This document shows positions 27,083 through 36,774 of a stretch of DNA of 64,000 nucleotides, piece after piece; the first letter of the stretch is position 1; each line of letters opens with the position of its first letter. The DNA comes from Paenibacillus xylanexedens (lineage in GTDB: Bacteria; Bacillota; Bacilli; Paenibacillales; Paenibacillaceae): positions 62,001-126,000 of the forward strand of contig NZ_JAGIKV010000007.1 in assembly GCF_017874615.1 (NCBI RefSeq), in the 5' to 3' direction. The position numbers and the translations under genes were made by a program. Under the pieces are notes generated by a model. That model did no database searches. It was given only the letters and a program-made list of their open reading frames with translations, and was not told the DNA's origin.

Positions 27083-28663
27083 TTAACTGCAAGCACAATT
27101 CAGTACAGGTTTGCGTGCCGCGGTAGTCTCATCGAGTCGAGTAACCGGTGTGCCATAAGGTGCGTTGAGTACCAATTCAGGTCTCTCTTCCGCTTCTTTG
27201 GCAATCCGTATCATCGTATCAATGAATCCATCCAGCGTTTCTTTACTTTCGGTTTCTGTCGGCTCGATCATGATGCATTCCTCCACGTTGAGCGGGAAGT
27301 ACACCGTAGGCGGGTGATATCCAAAATCAAGCAATCGCTTGGCAACATCAAGTGTGCGCACACCGTATTGCTTCAACCCTCGACCAGACATGACAAATTC
27401 ATGTTTGCATACACCCGGATACGGAATCTCGTAGTGAGGTGCGAGACGGGCCATCATATAGTTGGCATTCAGTACCGCACATTCAGAGACACGGCGCAAG
27501 CCTTCCGGTCCATAGGTGCGAATGTAGGCATAGGCACGTACCAGAATACCGAAGTTGCCATAGTAGGCTTTCACCCGGCCAATGGATTGATCGCCCTCAC
27601 GATCGAATGCATACATACCGTCATCATTTTTGATCACCATCGGCTTAGGCAGGAACGGAACTAAACGACTCTTCACGCCCACTGGTCCGGCGCCAGGTCC
27701 ACCACCGCCATGAGGCGTACTCATTGTTTTGTGCAAGTTCAGATGCACCACGTCAAAGCCCATATCACCCGGACGGGTAATGCCCATAATGGCATTGGAG
27801 TTCGCGCCATCGTAGTACAGCAAGCCACCAGCCTGATGTACGATGGATGCAATCTCCTGAATGTCTTTCTCGAACAAACCAAGTGTATTCGGGTTTGTCA
27901 GCATCAATGCTGCTGTATCCGAACCAACGGCTGCACGGAGTGCGTCCAGATCGACCAGTCCGTCTGCACGGGATGGAATCGTCACAGTTTCAAATCCTGC
28001 AACGGTAGCACTTGCCGGGTTGGTACCATGAGAGGAATCGGGCACGATGACTTTGGTACGTTGTTCGCCACGACCTTCGTGGTAGGCACGAATCATCATA
28101 AGTCCAGTCCATTCTCCATGGGCACCAGCTGCTGGTTGCAGGGTCACAGCGTCCATACCTGTCAGACCTGCAAGGTCGTTTTGCAACGTATATAACAGTT
28201 CAAGTGCACCTTGAATGCTGGATTCATGCTGGTACGGATGGATTTTGGCGAAGCCGTTGTAACGGGCCACGTCCTCATTAATCTTTGGATTGTATTTCAT
28301 CGTACAAGAGCCCAGTGGATAGAATCCGTTATCTACACCGAAATTGCGACGGGATAGCGCAGTATAGTGTCGAATAACATCTACCTCGAACACTTCCGGC
28401 AGTGCCGCTGCTTCCGAACGGAGCATTTCCCGGGGAATCAACGTATCGGCAGCCTGACGAGGAACGTCACATTCTGGCAAGGAATAAGCGACACGTCCAG
28501 GACTACTGAGTTCAAAAATCAATGTTTGTTCCGGAGCAGGAGATAAGGTCTGTGCACTAAATGTTGTATCCGTCTCAGGTTGAGCCGAAGTGGAGACAGA
28601 GGTACCTGTTTCCGATTGTCCATGTATCGATGTTGTCGTTGTCGTCGTCGTTTCCTGAGTCAC
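27083..28663 (-). CDS. gcvPB: Glycine dehydrogenase (decarboxylating) subunit 2
   Basis: PLP-bearing half of the split P-protein, which decarboxylates glycine and loads the aminomethyl group onto GcvH. 526 residues. The PLP lysine is K312 in [30 protein letters not shown] is the usual N-terminal signature. About 40 residues longer than usual at the N-terminus: residues 5-40 are threonine/serine/glutamate-rich (TTTTTTTS encoded by ACG/ACA repeats) before the normal start of homology at [13 protein letters not shown]. It overlaps gcvPA by 4 nt (ATGA). Confidence 0.96.
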   Translation of the reverse strand: MTQETTTTTTTSIHGQSETGTSVSTSAQPETDTTFSAQTLSPAPEQTLIFELSSPGRVAYSLPECDVPRQAADTLIPREMLRSEAAALPEVFEVDVIRHYTALSRRNFGVDNGFYPLGSCTMKYNPKINEDVARYNGFAKIHPYQHESSIQGALELLYTLQNDLAGLTGMDAVTLQPAAGAHGEWTGLMMIRAYHEGRGEQRTKVIVPDSSHGTNPASATVAGFETVTIPSRADGLVDLDALRAAVGSDTAALMLTNPNTLGLFEKDIQEIASIVHQAGGLLYYDGANSNAIMGITRPGDMGFDVVHLNLHKTMSTPHGGGGPGAGPVGVKSRLVPFLPKPMVIKNDDGMYAFDREGDQSIGRVKAYYGNFGILVRAYAYIRTYGPEGLRRVSECAVLNANYMMARLAPHYEIPYPGVCKHEFVMSGRGLKQYGVRTLDVAKRLLDFGYHPPTVYFPLNVEECIMIEPTETESKETLDGFIDTMIRIAKEAEERPELVLNAPYGTPVTRLDETTAARKPVLNCACS

Positions 28664-30015
28664 AGCGATCCCTCCAATGCTCGTGCGAATTCGTCAATCT
28701 CTTCCTTAGTGCGCCGTTCCGTAACAGCAATCAGCATATGTCCGGCAAGCTCTGGATAATCACGTCCGAGTTCGTAGCCACCAATAAAGCCTGCATCCAG
28801 CAATTTCAACTGAAGGGCATCCACGTCGGTTCCTTCAGGAAGCTTAATCACAAATTCATTAAATGTTGGTGCATTAAAAGTAAGGCTAACTCCAGGAATC
28901 GCAGTTAATGTATTGAGGGTGTAATGACTCTTTTGCAAATTCAGATCCGCGACATCGATCATGCCCTGTTTACCCATGATGGACATATACACAGATGCGC
29001 TGAGTGCAAGCAAAGCTTGGTTGGAACAGATGTTGGATGTCGCCTTTTCGCGGCGGATATGCTGTTCACGTGCTTGCAGTGTGAGTACAAAACCACGTTT
29101 GCCGTTGCGATCGGTTGTCTGGCCTACAATTCGGCCAGGAATTCGGCGCATATGAGGCTGGGATACGGCGAAATATCCGCATGTGGGACCGCCGAGTGAA
29201 GCGGCGATGCCGAGGGGCTGCGCATCGCCAACAACGATGTCGGCACCCAGCTTGCCTGGGGCTTCCAGCAGACCCAGCGATAGCGGGTTGGCACTTACGA
29301 CGAGCAGGCCCTTGTGCGCATGCACGAGGTCAGCGGCTTGCTTTACATTTTCCACGGCACCGAAGAAGTTCGGACTCTGGATCATGACCGCTGCCGTATC
29401 ATCCGATATGGCGGTTTGCAGGGCATCCCAGTCAGTGACGCCATCCTTATAACCAATCTCGACAATCTCCAGACGGAGTCCGTGTGCGTAAGCCTGCAAT
29501 ACCTGACGAGCTTCCGGATGAACGGTACGGGATACGATGAGCTGTTTGCGACGTGTTGCCGCTGCGGCCAGATTACCTGCTTCTGCAAAAGCCGTTGCAC
29601 CGTCATACATGCTGGCATTGGCTACAGCCATACCGGTTAATTCACAGATGTAGGATTGAAATTCGAAAATGGCCTGTAGTTCACCTTGACTGATCTCAGG
29701 CTGATAAGGTGTGTAGGCGGTGTAGAACTCGGAACGGGAAATGACATGATTGATGACGGAAGGAACATGATGATCGTATATACCTGCGCCGAGGAAGCTG
29801 GCGTGTGTTTCAAAATTGGCGTTGGCGCCAGCTTGTTTGGACATGTGACGTGTCAGCGCATATTCATCAAGTTTGGAGGATACGGGCAGCTCGCCCTGAT
29901 AACGAATCTCCTGCGGAATGTCCTGAAACAGATCCTCCAGCGTATCCACACCGATGGTTGCGAGCATGGCGCTCTGATCTTGCTCAGTCATGGGAATGTA
30001 ACGGTGCTTGCTCAT
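28660..30015 (-). CDS. gcvPA: Glycine dehydrogenase (decarboxylating) subunit 1
   Basis: Non-PLP half of the split P-protein in Firmicutes, 451 residues. The N-terminus [19 protein letters not shown] and the [19 protein letters not shown] block are typical, as is [14 protein letters not shown]. It forms a heterotetramer with GcvPB. It overlaps gcvT and gcvPB by 4 nt on each side, so the three proteins are made in step. Gene order gcvT-gcvPA-gcvPB as in Bacillus. Confidence 0.97.
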   Translation of the reverse strand: MSKHRYIPMTEQDQSAMLATIGVDTLEDLFQDIPQEIRYQGELPVSSKLDEYALTRHMSKQAGANANFETHASFLGAGIYDHHVPSVINHVISRSEFYTAYTPYQPEISQGELQAIFEFQSYICELTGMAVANASMYDGATAFAEAGNLAAAATRRKQLIVSRTVHPEARQVLQAYAHGLRLEIVEIGYKDGVTDWDALQTAISDDTAAVMIQSPNFFGAVENVKQAADLVHAHKGLLVVSANPLSLGLLEAPGKLGADIVVGDAQPLGIAASLGGPTCGYFAVSQPHMRRIPGRIVGQTTDRNGKRGFVLTLQAREQHIRREKATSNICSNQALLALSASVYMSIMGKQGMIDVADLNLQKSHYTLNTLTAIPGVSLTFNAPTFNEFVIKLPEGTDVDALQLKLLDAGFIGGYELGRDYPELAGHMLIAVTERRTKEEIDEFARALEGSL

Positions 30016-31148
30016 GCTTGATCAGCTCCTTGAGTAGGTGTCTTCGACGTACGTGTCCGTTTATGAAAAGGGGTCTTTACGACCTCGGCTTTTAGTTTCT
30101 TGCCGCGGATCTCAATCTCAAGCGGGGTTCCCAGCGCAGCGTATTTGCTGTCGATGAGGGCAAGCCCCAGATTACGCTTCAATGTAGGTGATTGTGTGCC
30201 TGTTGTCACTTCACCAATCTGTACGCCTTCGGCGTAAATCGGATAGTGGGGGCGGGGAATACCGCGCTCCAACACTTCGATGCCGACCAGTTTGCGGGCG
30301 GGCCCGTCAGTTTTTTGCTGTAACAAGGCTTCGTGTCCGATAAAAGGTCCGGCATTCAGCTTCACAAACATACCTACGCCAGCTTCGAGTGGAGAGATAG
30401 TTGCCGACAATTCCTGTCCATACAGAGGGAGCTTTGCTTCAAAGCGCAGTGTATCCCGGGCACCAAGTCCTGTCGGTACGAGTCCGTAACCTTCACCGGC
30501 TTGCATTAATCCATTCCATACCACAGCGGCCTGATCTGCAGGAACATATAGTTCAAAGCCATCTTCACCGGTATAACCAGTACGGGACAACAGTAATTTT
30601 ACTCCACAGACTTCAGCATCCTGCACAAAACGAAACGGTTCAATCGTGGATACATCCGTATCTGTAACTTTCCCGATAATGTCTAAAGCCAGTGGACCTT
30701 GCAAGGCGAGCAGCGCCGTTTGCTCCGAATCGTTGGTCATGCTTACGCCGGGGATCAAGTGCTCTTGCAGCCACGTCCAATCCTTATCGATGTTGGAGGC
30801 GTTAACCACAAGCATATAATGCTGATCTTCCAGCTTATACACGAGCAGATCATCCACCACACCGCCATCTGGATAACACATCAGGGTGTACTGGGCTTGA
30901 CCGGGAACCAGCGTGGTCACATCATTGGTCATCATTTGTTGCAAAAAAGCTTCAGCCTGCTCACCCTGTACCGTGAATTCGCCCATATGGGATACATCGA
31001 ACAGTCCAGCACGCTCGCGTACCGCTTCATGTTCTTTCTGGATTCCGCTAAATTGTACCGGAAGCTCCCAGCCTCCAAAATCAATGCACCGTACGCCTTC
31101 GTATTGCTGATATAGTGGGAAGAGTGGTGTTCTAAGCAAATCGGACAT
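30012..31148 (-). CDS. gcvT: Aminomethyltransferase (T-protein)
   Basis: Moves the methylene group from GcvH-lipoamide to tetrahydrofolate and frees ammonia. 378 residues with the folate-binding N-terminal region (RAGLFDVSHMGEF with catalytic-region D and H, MTNDV) and LSRTGYTGEDGFELY. The frame opens with TTG at 31151, but GAGGTG lies 5 nt before ATG 31148. A basic/threonine-rich tail (KRTRTSKTPTQG) extends the C-terminus slightly. First gene of the riboswitch-controlled operon. Confidence 0.97.
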   Translation of the reverse strand: MSDLLRTPLFPLYQQYEGVRCIDFGGWELPVQFSGIQKEHEAVRERAGLFDVSHMGEFTVQGEQAEAFLQQMMTNDVTTLVPGQAQYTLMCYPDGGVVDDLLVYKLEDQHYMLVVNASNIDKDWTWLQEHLIPGVSMTNDSEQTALLALQGPLALDIIGKVTDTDVSTIEPFRFVQDAEVCGVKLLLSRTGYTGEDGFELYVPADQAAVVWNGLMQAGEGYGLVPTGLGARDTLRFEAKLPLYGQELSATISPLEAGVGMFVKLNAGPFIGHEALLQQKTDGPARKLVGIEVLERGIPRPHYPIYAEGVQIGEVTTGTQSPTLKRNLGLALIDSKYAALGTPLEIEIRGKKLKAEVVKTPFHKRTRTSKTPTQGADQA

Positions 31149-31312
31149 CAAATCACCTCGTCATAGGCCGTCATCCGGCCGGATATACAATCGTGGATCA
31201 ATGAACCAGGGTGTTTTTAAATTTTCAGCTAGATATTTTCATCACATAAGTATGGTAAGGGCAGCTATGGCAGCGCCGTTCTACATCCTGTTTTTCGTTT
31301 TTTGGGAAAAAG

Positions 31313-31374
31313 GAAAAGGACAGGCCAAAGAATCGGCATGCCAAGTAGCACGCTGTATTCTAAGGCTCTGTCCC
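31313..31374 (-). terminator. Expression platform of the glycine riboswitch
   Basis: GGACAG (the 3' strand of aptamer-2 P1) can instead pair with CTGTCC downstream, with nested helices AGAAT/ATTCT and GCGTGC/GCATGC, followed by TTTT. Glycine binding would hold GGACAG in the aptamer and prevent termination: an ON switch. Confidence 0.75.
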
Positions 31375-31583
31375 TTGTACCTGAGAGTTACCCCGCTGCG
31401 TTGTGCAGCAGGTTTCCCCTTGGGTGATCATAACGCCCGCACAGGGCGAATAGATGCTCTCCAGAGTTGCGTCCCGTAAAAGTCCTTTTGCCTGAGAGAT
31501 TCGCCCCTGCTTATCGGTGGTTTACTCCTTCGGCGTTACCTCATGTACATCCCGAATCGGGTGTCACGGGTAATCTCTCCCTT
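31361..31583 (-). promoter_or_regulatory. Tandem glycine riboswitch (two aptamers)
   Basis: Reading the minus strand: GGGAGAG start, GCCGAAGGAGTAAACC, AATCTCTCAGGCAAAAGGAC (aptamer 1), then CTCTGGAGAG, CACCCAAGGGGAAACC, AACTCTCAGGTACAAGGGAC (aptamer 2). These are the signature blocks of the glycine aptamer pair, placed before gcvT as in Bacillus. Confidence 0.95.
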
Positions 31584-31634
31584 TACATTCATCCGCGGGT
31601 ATAACATAGTCCAATAAACACATTTACTCCTCTC

Positions 31635-31664
31635 ATTAAAACGTGAATCCACTACTGATGTCAA
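31635..31664 (-). promoter_or_regulatory. Promoter of the gcvT operon
   Basis: Consensus TTGACA (31664-31659), 18-nt spacer, TTTAAT (31640-31635), about 50 nt ahead of the first aptamer. The remainder of 31665-31935 is AT-rich with no gene. Confidence 0.75.
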
Positions 31665-31935
31665 GAACGATGTCATATATAATGATTAAAAACCGAATGT
31701 TTAATTTAATTTTTATGTTATTGTTCGTGTATTTATAAAGACTACGCTTACTATTCTAATATTAACCAGTATATGAAGAAAGAGTGTAATCCGGTTACAT
31801 GATTTAGAGGTGTTCAGCAAATAAATTGTGAGGTATCTTGACATTTGATTCATAAATATCATACGCTATGTTCTGGGAAAAAGGTTAAGGTCAAAGAACG
31901 CATGTACTCATTAATGAAAAGCGAGGCGGATATCG

Positions 31936-32328
31936 ATGAGCGAATTGAAAAGTGATTTCCTGTACAGTGAAGAGCACGAATGGGTGCAAACCGTAGGGGA
32001 GGATACTGTACGTATTGGCATTACCGAGTTCGCACAGCATCAGCTGGGTGACATTGTGTTTGTGGAATTGCCTGACCTTGAAACTAATGTAAAAGCAGAA
32101 GACAGCATTGGAACGATCGAATCGGTCAAAACGGTTTCGGACTTGTTCTCTCCCGTCACAGGTTCAATTATTGCAGTCAATGATTCTTTGCAGGACTCCC
32201 CTGAACTTGTGAACAGCTCTCCTTACGAGGAAGGTTGGATGATTGAGATCCGTGTTGAGGGAGATCTGACAGCAGCATTGTCTTCATTGATGAATGCAGA
32301 CGCGTATCGGAAACATACGGAAGAATAG
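31936..32328 (+). CDS. gcvH: Glycine cleavage system H protein
   Basis: Lipoyl carrier that shuttles the aminomethyl group among P, T and L proteins. 130 residues; the lipoylated lysine is K65 in IESVKTVSDLFSPVTG. It faces away from gcvT and lies outside the riboswitch operon, so it is expressed separately; in Firmicutes GcvH also serves as a lipoate relay for other complexes, which may explain this. AGGCGG lies before the ATG. Confidence 0.97.
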   Translation: MSELKSDFLYSEEHEWVQTVGEDTVRIGITEFAQHQLGDIVFVELPDLETNVKAEDSIGTIESVKTVSDLFSPVTGSIIAVNDSLQDSPELVNSSPYEEGWMIEIRVEGDLTAALSSLMNADAYRKHTEE

Positions 32329-32395
32329 TATCAACGAACTTGTACTTATTAACATATATTTTATAATCAAATGAAATGAGCTTCATATTGTTTCG

Positions 32396-32429
32396 ACCTG
32401 TGTGAGCCTGATGCTTGCACAGGTTTTTT
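32396..32429 (+). terminator. gcvH terminator
   Basis: ACCTGTG and CACAGGT with partial inner pairing (AGC/GCT), followed by TTTTTT. The rest of the 419-nt gap to mtlA holds no credible gene. Confidence 0.8.
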
Positions 32430-32631
32430 GTGCTTTCCAAGAATGGTTTTGAATGTGGATTTGAGCAGATTGTGGATGTAAATCACCTGAATGGACCAAG
32501 CTATAGGTTGGAAAATGATTCTGGATATGATAAAAGTCATAGGCAAGAAAAGCCTTGTGTACCAATGGGTTCAGCCATTATGCATCAATTAAAACGATTA
32601 CATAACCTAATGTTGTCATCATTGTTCATGA

Positions 32632-32647
32632 CGAAAGTACGCTTTCA
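32632..32647. promoter_or_regulatory. cre-like inverted repeat upstream of mtlA
   Basis: CGAAAGTACGCTTTCA contains arms GAAAG and CTTTC around TACG. The minus strand reads TGAAAGCGTACTTTCG, which begins like a CcpA site (TGAAAGCG) but carries extra bases in the second half. About 100 nt before mtlA. Confidence 0.3.
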
Positions 32648-32747
32648 TTTGATTGAACAGGAGAGCATTCTCGCTTAGGATTACAGCAGGGGAGAAATGA
32701 TACCCCTTTCATAAATCATAATCACTTGATCCAAGGAGGATAATACA

Positions 32748-34202
32748 ATGAGTAATTTGGACCAATCGTCCAATTCCAAAGGTGGCCTACGGGTAGGTGT
32801 TCAGCGTTTTGGCCGATTCCTGAGTGGTATGGTCATGCCGAATATGGGCGCGTTCATCGCCTGGGGATTAATTACGGCTCTGTTCATTCCAACAGGCTGG
32901 TTCCCTAACGAGACGCTTGCACAGCTAGTCGATCCGATGATCAAATATTTGCTGCCACTGTTAATTGGTTACACCGGGGGTACGATGGTGCATGGTCAGC
33001 GTGGTGGTGTCGTGGGTGCCATTATGACCATCGGGGTCATCGTGGGTAGTGATATCCCGATGTTCCTCGGGGCCATGATTGCTGGACCTCTGGCAGCATG
33101 GATTATCAAAAAGTTCGATAAATCCATTGAAGGTAAAATTAGAGCCGGATTTGAAATGCTGGTTAACAACTTCTCGGCCGGTATTATTGGCGGGATCTTG
33201 GGGATTTTTGCGCTACTGGGCATCGGGCCTGCTGTAGAAGCGATTAGCAAAGTATTATCTGCCGGGGTACAAGGTTTAATGAATCTTGGTTTGCTGCCGC
33301 TGGTCAACCTAATCATTGAACCAGGTAAAGTATTGTTCCTGAACAATGCGATCAACCACGGAATTCTGACACCAATTGCAACAGATCAAGCAAGAGAATT
33401 AGGGCAATCCGTATTATACATGCTTGAATCGAACCCGGGTCCGGGACTTGGTATCTTGCTTGCTTACTGTTTCTTCGGACGCGGAATGGCCAAATCTTCT
33501 GCACCAGGTGCCGTTATCATTCATTTCTTCGGGGGAATTCATGAGATCTACTTCCCTTACATTCTGATGAGACCAATTCTGATTCTTGCCGCAATCGCGG
33601 GTGGCGTAGCCGGTACATTAACATTCATGCTTACCGGAGCAGGGCTTGTTTCAGCACCATCACCGGGTAGTATTATCGCGTATTTCCTCTTAACACCAAA
33701 AGGTGGATACATGCCGATGCTCGCAGGGGTGCTTGTAGCAGCCGTCGTTTCTTTCCTGGTTGCAGCAGTGTTACTGAAAACGGGTAAACAAAAGGACGAA
33801 GATCTGGAGTCCGCATCCAGTCGGATGAAAGACATGAAGAGTCAAGGAACCGTGCCAAACGCTGGCATTACGGCTAATCATCGTGAAGCAGAGAGAGCCA
33901 CTGATATGGCTTCTTCTACAGTGAAAACAGATGTGAAGAAGATTGTCTTCTCCTGTGATGCAGGCATGGGGTCGAGTGCCATGGGTGCTTCCATTCTACG
34001 CAAGAAGATGAAGGCAGAGGGGATTGACGTTACGGTGACCAATACGGCTATCAGTGATATCCCGCCGGATGCAGATGTGGTCATCACACAACAAGTATTA
34101 ACCGATCGTGCCCGCTCCGTTGCGCCGAACGCAGAACATATATCCATCGACAACTTCCTAAAAAGCCCGGAATACGATGCGCTCGTTGAACGTCTGAAGT
34201 AA
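32748..34202 (+). CDS. mtlA: PTS mannitol transporter, EIICB
   Basis: Imports mannitol as mannitol-1-phosphate. 484 residues: IIC membrane domain (about 15-345, GRFLSGMVMPNMGAFIAWG at the start) and a IIB domain with phosphocysteine C403 in FSCDAGMGSSAMGAS. The IIA part is the separate gene mtlF. AAGGAGG lies 9 nt before the ATG. First gene of mtlA-mtlR-mtlF-mtlD. Confidence 0.97.
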   Translation: MSNLDQSSNSKGGLRVGVQRFGRFLSGMVMPNMGAFIAWGLITALFIPTGWFPNETLAQLVDPMIKYLLPLLIGYTGGTMVHGQRGGVVGAIMTIGVIVGSDIPMFLGAMIAGPLAAWIIKKFDKSIEGKIRAGFEMLVNNFSAGIIGGILGIFALLGIGPAVEAISKVLSAGVQGLMNLGLLPLVNLIIEPGKVLFLNNAINHGILTPIATDQARELGQSVLYMLESNPGPGLGILLAYCFFGRGMAKSSAPGAVIIHFFGGIHEIYFPYILMRPILILAAIAGGVAGTLTFMLTGAGLVSAPSPGSIIAYFLLTPKGGYMPMLAGVLVAAVVSFLVAAVLLKTGKQKDEDLESASSRMKDMKSQGTVPNAGITANHREAERATDMASSTVKTDVKKIVFSCDAGMGSSAMGASILRKKMKAEGIDVTVTNTAISDIPPDADVVITQQVLTDRARSVAPNAEHISIDNFLKSPEYDALVERLK

Positions 34203-34240
34203 TTGCACGCATTCGTTTTCCCTGAGCCGGAGGCTGAGAT

Positions 34241-36343
34241 ATGAGTATTACCAAAAGACAACGTGAAATCGTGGAGTTCTTGCTAGAGCATCCACATGAA
34301 GTAACTGCTGGCGAAATCGCCGTTGAAGTAAAGGTCAGTACCCGAACGGTTCACCGGGAGCTGCAAATGATTGAACAATGGCTTGAACCTTTGGGCATGA
34401 AGCTGGAAAAAAAATCAGGAACCGGTATCCGAATCGATGCCGGTTCCGATGATCTGGCTGTATTGCGCCAGCAACTAGAGGGTAAAGAATATGTAGAGTT
34501 TACGCCAGAAGAGCGTAAGCTCTTCATGCTTTGCATCCTGCTGGATGAACCGGAGCCTGTAAAGTTACTCGCCTTGGCTTCCGATCTGAAAGTGACCGTA
34601 TCCACCGTAACCACGGATCTGGACGATCTGGAGTCACGGATTCGTCAGGCGGGACTGAAGCTGGTTCGCAGACGTGGATATGGAGTCAAGATTAACGGAA
34701 GTGAGACGATTCATCGCACAGCCATAGCTGCACTTGCTCTCGAATTTTTGGATGAGTCCGACCTGTTCGGAAGACAGCCAGAACAGGGAGGCTCCATCGT
34801 AAACCAAAAACTGTTGGATATGATCGGACACGGTGATGTGCTTACGGTCGAAAATGCATTATGGCAACCAGACATCGAATGGTTGGAGAACATCCCGGAA
34901 CGCCAATACATGAAATTGCTGATTCAATTATCCGTAGCGGTTGTACGTATTCGTAAAGGCTTTGGCATTGGCCGTATGTCTCCACAAGAGAACATGGGAG
35001 ATGCAGTTGCAGAGCAGGATGAGATGAAGGTTCCACCTTATATGGCTTCCCGCTTGTGTGGTGTATTATCCACCCAGCTGGGGCTCACATTCTCCCCAGA
35101 TGAGCAAGCTTATTTTCACAGACTATTAGTTGAGACAGAGCAGCGGATTCACTCTTCGCGGCTGTTGCCAATAGACGATTTGATTTTACTGGACAGGGTA
35201 CATTCACTGATTGATCAGATGCAGGCGAGAACGCATTACGCCTTTCATGAGGATCGTTTGCTTCGTGAAGGTTTGCTTGGTCATATGCAACCTGTCATGG
35301 AGCGAATTGAAGGACAACAGATGATTCGTAATCCGCTACTGCAGCAGATTCGCAAGGATTATGATTCACTTTTTGAAGATGTCAAAAAATCTGTGGGGCA
35401 AGCTTGGCCAGGCACAGACGTTCCGGATGAGGAAATTGGTTTCTTGGTTATGCACTTTGGAGCTTCCATCGAGAGGTTACGTGCATTGAAACGGGAGATC
35501 AGGGCGATCATCGTGTGTACAAGCGGAATTGGATCATCACGTATGCTTTCCAGCCGATTATCCAAGGAGATTCCCGAGATTCGAATCATGGATAGCGTGT
35601 CCTGGTATGAAGCTGCCCGGATACCTACAGATCAATATGATCTGGTATTATCCACTGTCGATCTGCCCATGGATGAGCATCAGTATTACAAAGTGAGTCC
35701 ATTGCTTACGGCAGAAGAGAGCGAACGTCTGCGTCATTTTATCCGAACAACAACGTTACAACGACAGCATAATAAGCCCCGTGAAGCAGAGATTCAGACC
35801 ACAAGTCGGTACTCGGACCCTGATGGAATGGAAGCTATTTTAGTTGAAATCGTCCGAATTATTGGCAAGTTTCAGGTGTATCCGCTGGATAACCAAGATA
35901 TCGGTTTCTATAAAACCGTATATGCGATGTGCAACGTACTCCATGGATCTGGTGTGCTGAAGGAACCGGAGGAGATCGCAAAACGGTTGGAGGCACGTGA
36001 GGCAGTGGGGAGTCAGAAGATTCCCGGTACAAGACTTGCGCTGTTTCATACACGCAGTGAGGGAATTTACAGGCCATCCATTAGCTTGTTTCAGCTTACA
36101 GAGCCACTCCTTCGTACGCCGGATGATCCGGCAGGAGTTACCCATGTCCTCTTGATGCTCGGTCCCCGAGAATTATCCAAGGAAAGCCTGGAAGTTCTCA
36201 GTGAGATCAGCGCCCTGTTATTACAGGAAGAGATGGTTACATTGCTGGAAAAGGGTATCAGGGATGAACTCATTCATTACCTGTCCCAGGAACTGGTTGG
36301 ATTTTATCGCAGTAAAACCGAAATTGGAGGTCAACCATTATGA
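34241..36343 (+). CDS. mtlR: Mannitol operon transcriptional activator
   Basis: DNA-binding activator controlled by PTS phosphorylation. 700 residues: two helix-turn-helix regions (about 1-60 and 85-160), two PRDs (about 190-410), an EIIB-like domain with C426 (IIVCTSGIGSS) and an EIIA-like domain with H603 (LALFHTRSE). These two residues correspond to the phosphorylation sites known in Bacillus MtlR (near C419 and H599), so regulation is likely conserved: active when dephosphorylated by EIIMtl, needing HPr phosphorylation of PRD2. The end overlaps mtlF by 4 nt. Confidence 0.95.
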   Translation: MSITKRQREIVEFLLEHPHEVTAGEIAVEVKVSTRTVHRELQMIEQWLEPLGMKLEKKSGTGIRIDAGSDDLAVLRQQLEGKEYVEFTPEERKLFMLCILLDEPEPVKLLALASDLKVTVSTVTTDLDDLESRIRQAGLKLVRRRGYGVKINGSETIHRTAIAALALEFLDESDLFGRQPEQGGSIVNQKLLDMIGHGDVLTVENALWQPDIEWLENIPERQYMKLLIQLSVAVVRIRKGFGIGRMSPQENMGDAVAEQDEMKVPPYMASRLCGVLSTQLGLTFSPDEQAYFHRLLVETEQRIHSSRLLPIDDLILLDRVHSLIDQMQARTHYAFHEDRLLREGLLGHMQPVMERIEGQQMIRNPLLQQIRKDYDSLFEDVKKSVGQAWPGTDVPDEEIGFLVMHFGASIERLRALKREIRAIIVCTSGIGSSRMLSSRLSKEIPEIRIMDSVSWYEAARIPTDQYDLVLSTVDLPMDEHQYYKVSPLLTAEESERLRHFIRTTTLQRQHNKPREAEIQTTSRYSDPDGMEAILVEIVRIIGKFQVYPLDNQDIGFYKTVYAMCNVLHGSGVLKEPEEIAKRLEAREAVGSQKIPGTRLALFHTRSEGIYRPSISLFQLTEPLLRTPDDPAGVTHVLLMLGPRELSKESLEVLSEISALLLQEEMVTLLEKGIRDELIHYLSQELVGFYRSKTEIGGQPL

Positions 36344-36774
36344 GTATGTTAACAACAGATAAAGTCATCATGAATGCGACGGCTCAGGACAAATACGAAG
36401 CGATTCGTATGGCAGGACAGATTCTAAAGGATGCGGGACATATTACCGCTGATTACATTGAGAAGATGATTGAACGTGAAGAGATTGTCTCGACCTATGT
36501 AGGGAACGGCTTGGCTATTCCGCATGGTACAAAGGAATCCAAAGCTTTCATTTTATCTACAGGTATCTCTGTCATTCAGTATCCACAAGGTGTTGATTTT
36601 GGCGAAGAAAAAGCCTATATGGTGATTGGTATCGCGGCTCAAGGCGGGGAACATATGGAGATCTTGACTAGCATCGCGGTGATCTGTGCTGAGGATGAGA
36701 ATATGGAGGCCCTGCGTCTGGCGAAAACAGCCGAAGAAGTTATTGCTATTCTGGAAAGTGAAATGGAGCTATGA
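36340..36774 (+). CDS. mtlF: PTS mannitol EIIA component
   Basis: Phosphocarrier between HPr and MtlA. 144 residues; active H62 in GLAIPHGTKES, the usual EIIA-Mtl/Fru motif. It overlaps the genes on both sides by 4 nt (ATGA type), showing a tightly coupled operon. GGAGG lies before the ATG within the end of mtlR. Confidence 0.97.
   Translation: MSMLTTDKVIMNATAQDKYEAIRMAGQILKDAGHITADYIEKMIEREEIVSTYVGNGLAIPHGTKESKAFILSTGISVIQYPQGVDFGEEKAYMVIGIAAQGGEHMEILTSIAVICAEDENMEALRLAKTAEEVIAILESEMEL

Noticed and set aside
26880-27098. 72-codon minus-strand frame after gcvPB
   Set aside because: Runs through the terminator hairpin, has no ribosome site and unnatural composition.
31201-31479. 92-codon plus-strand frame
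   Set aside because: Covers the glycine riboswitch and its terminator on the opposite strand; RNA structure explains the sequence.
32415-32678. 87-codon plus-strand frame in the gcvH-mtlA gap
   Set aside because: Begins inside the gcvH terminator with a non-ATG codon, no ribosome site, and overlaps likely control sequence of mtlA.
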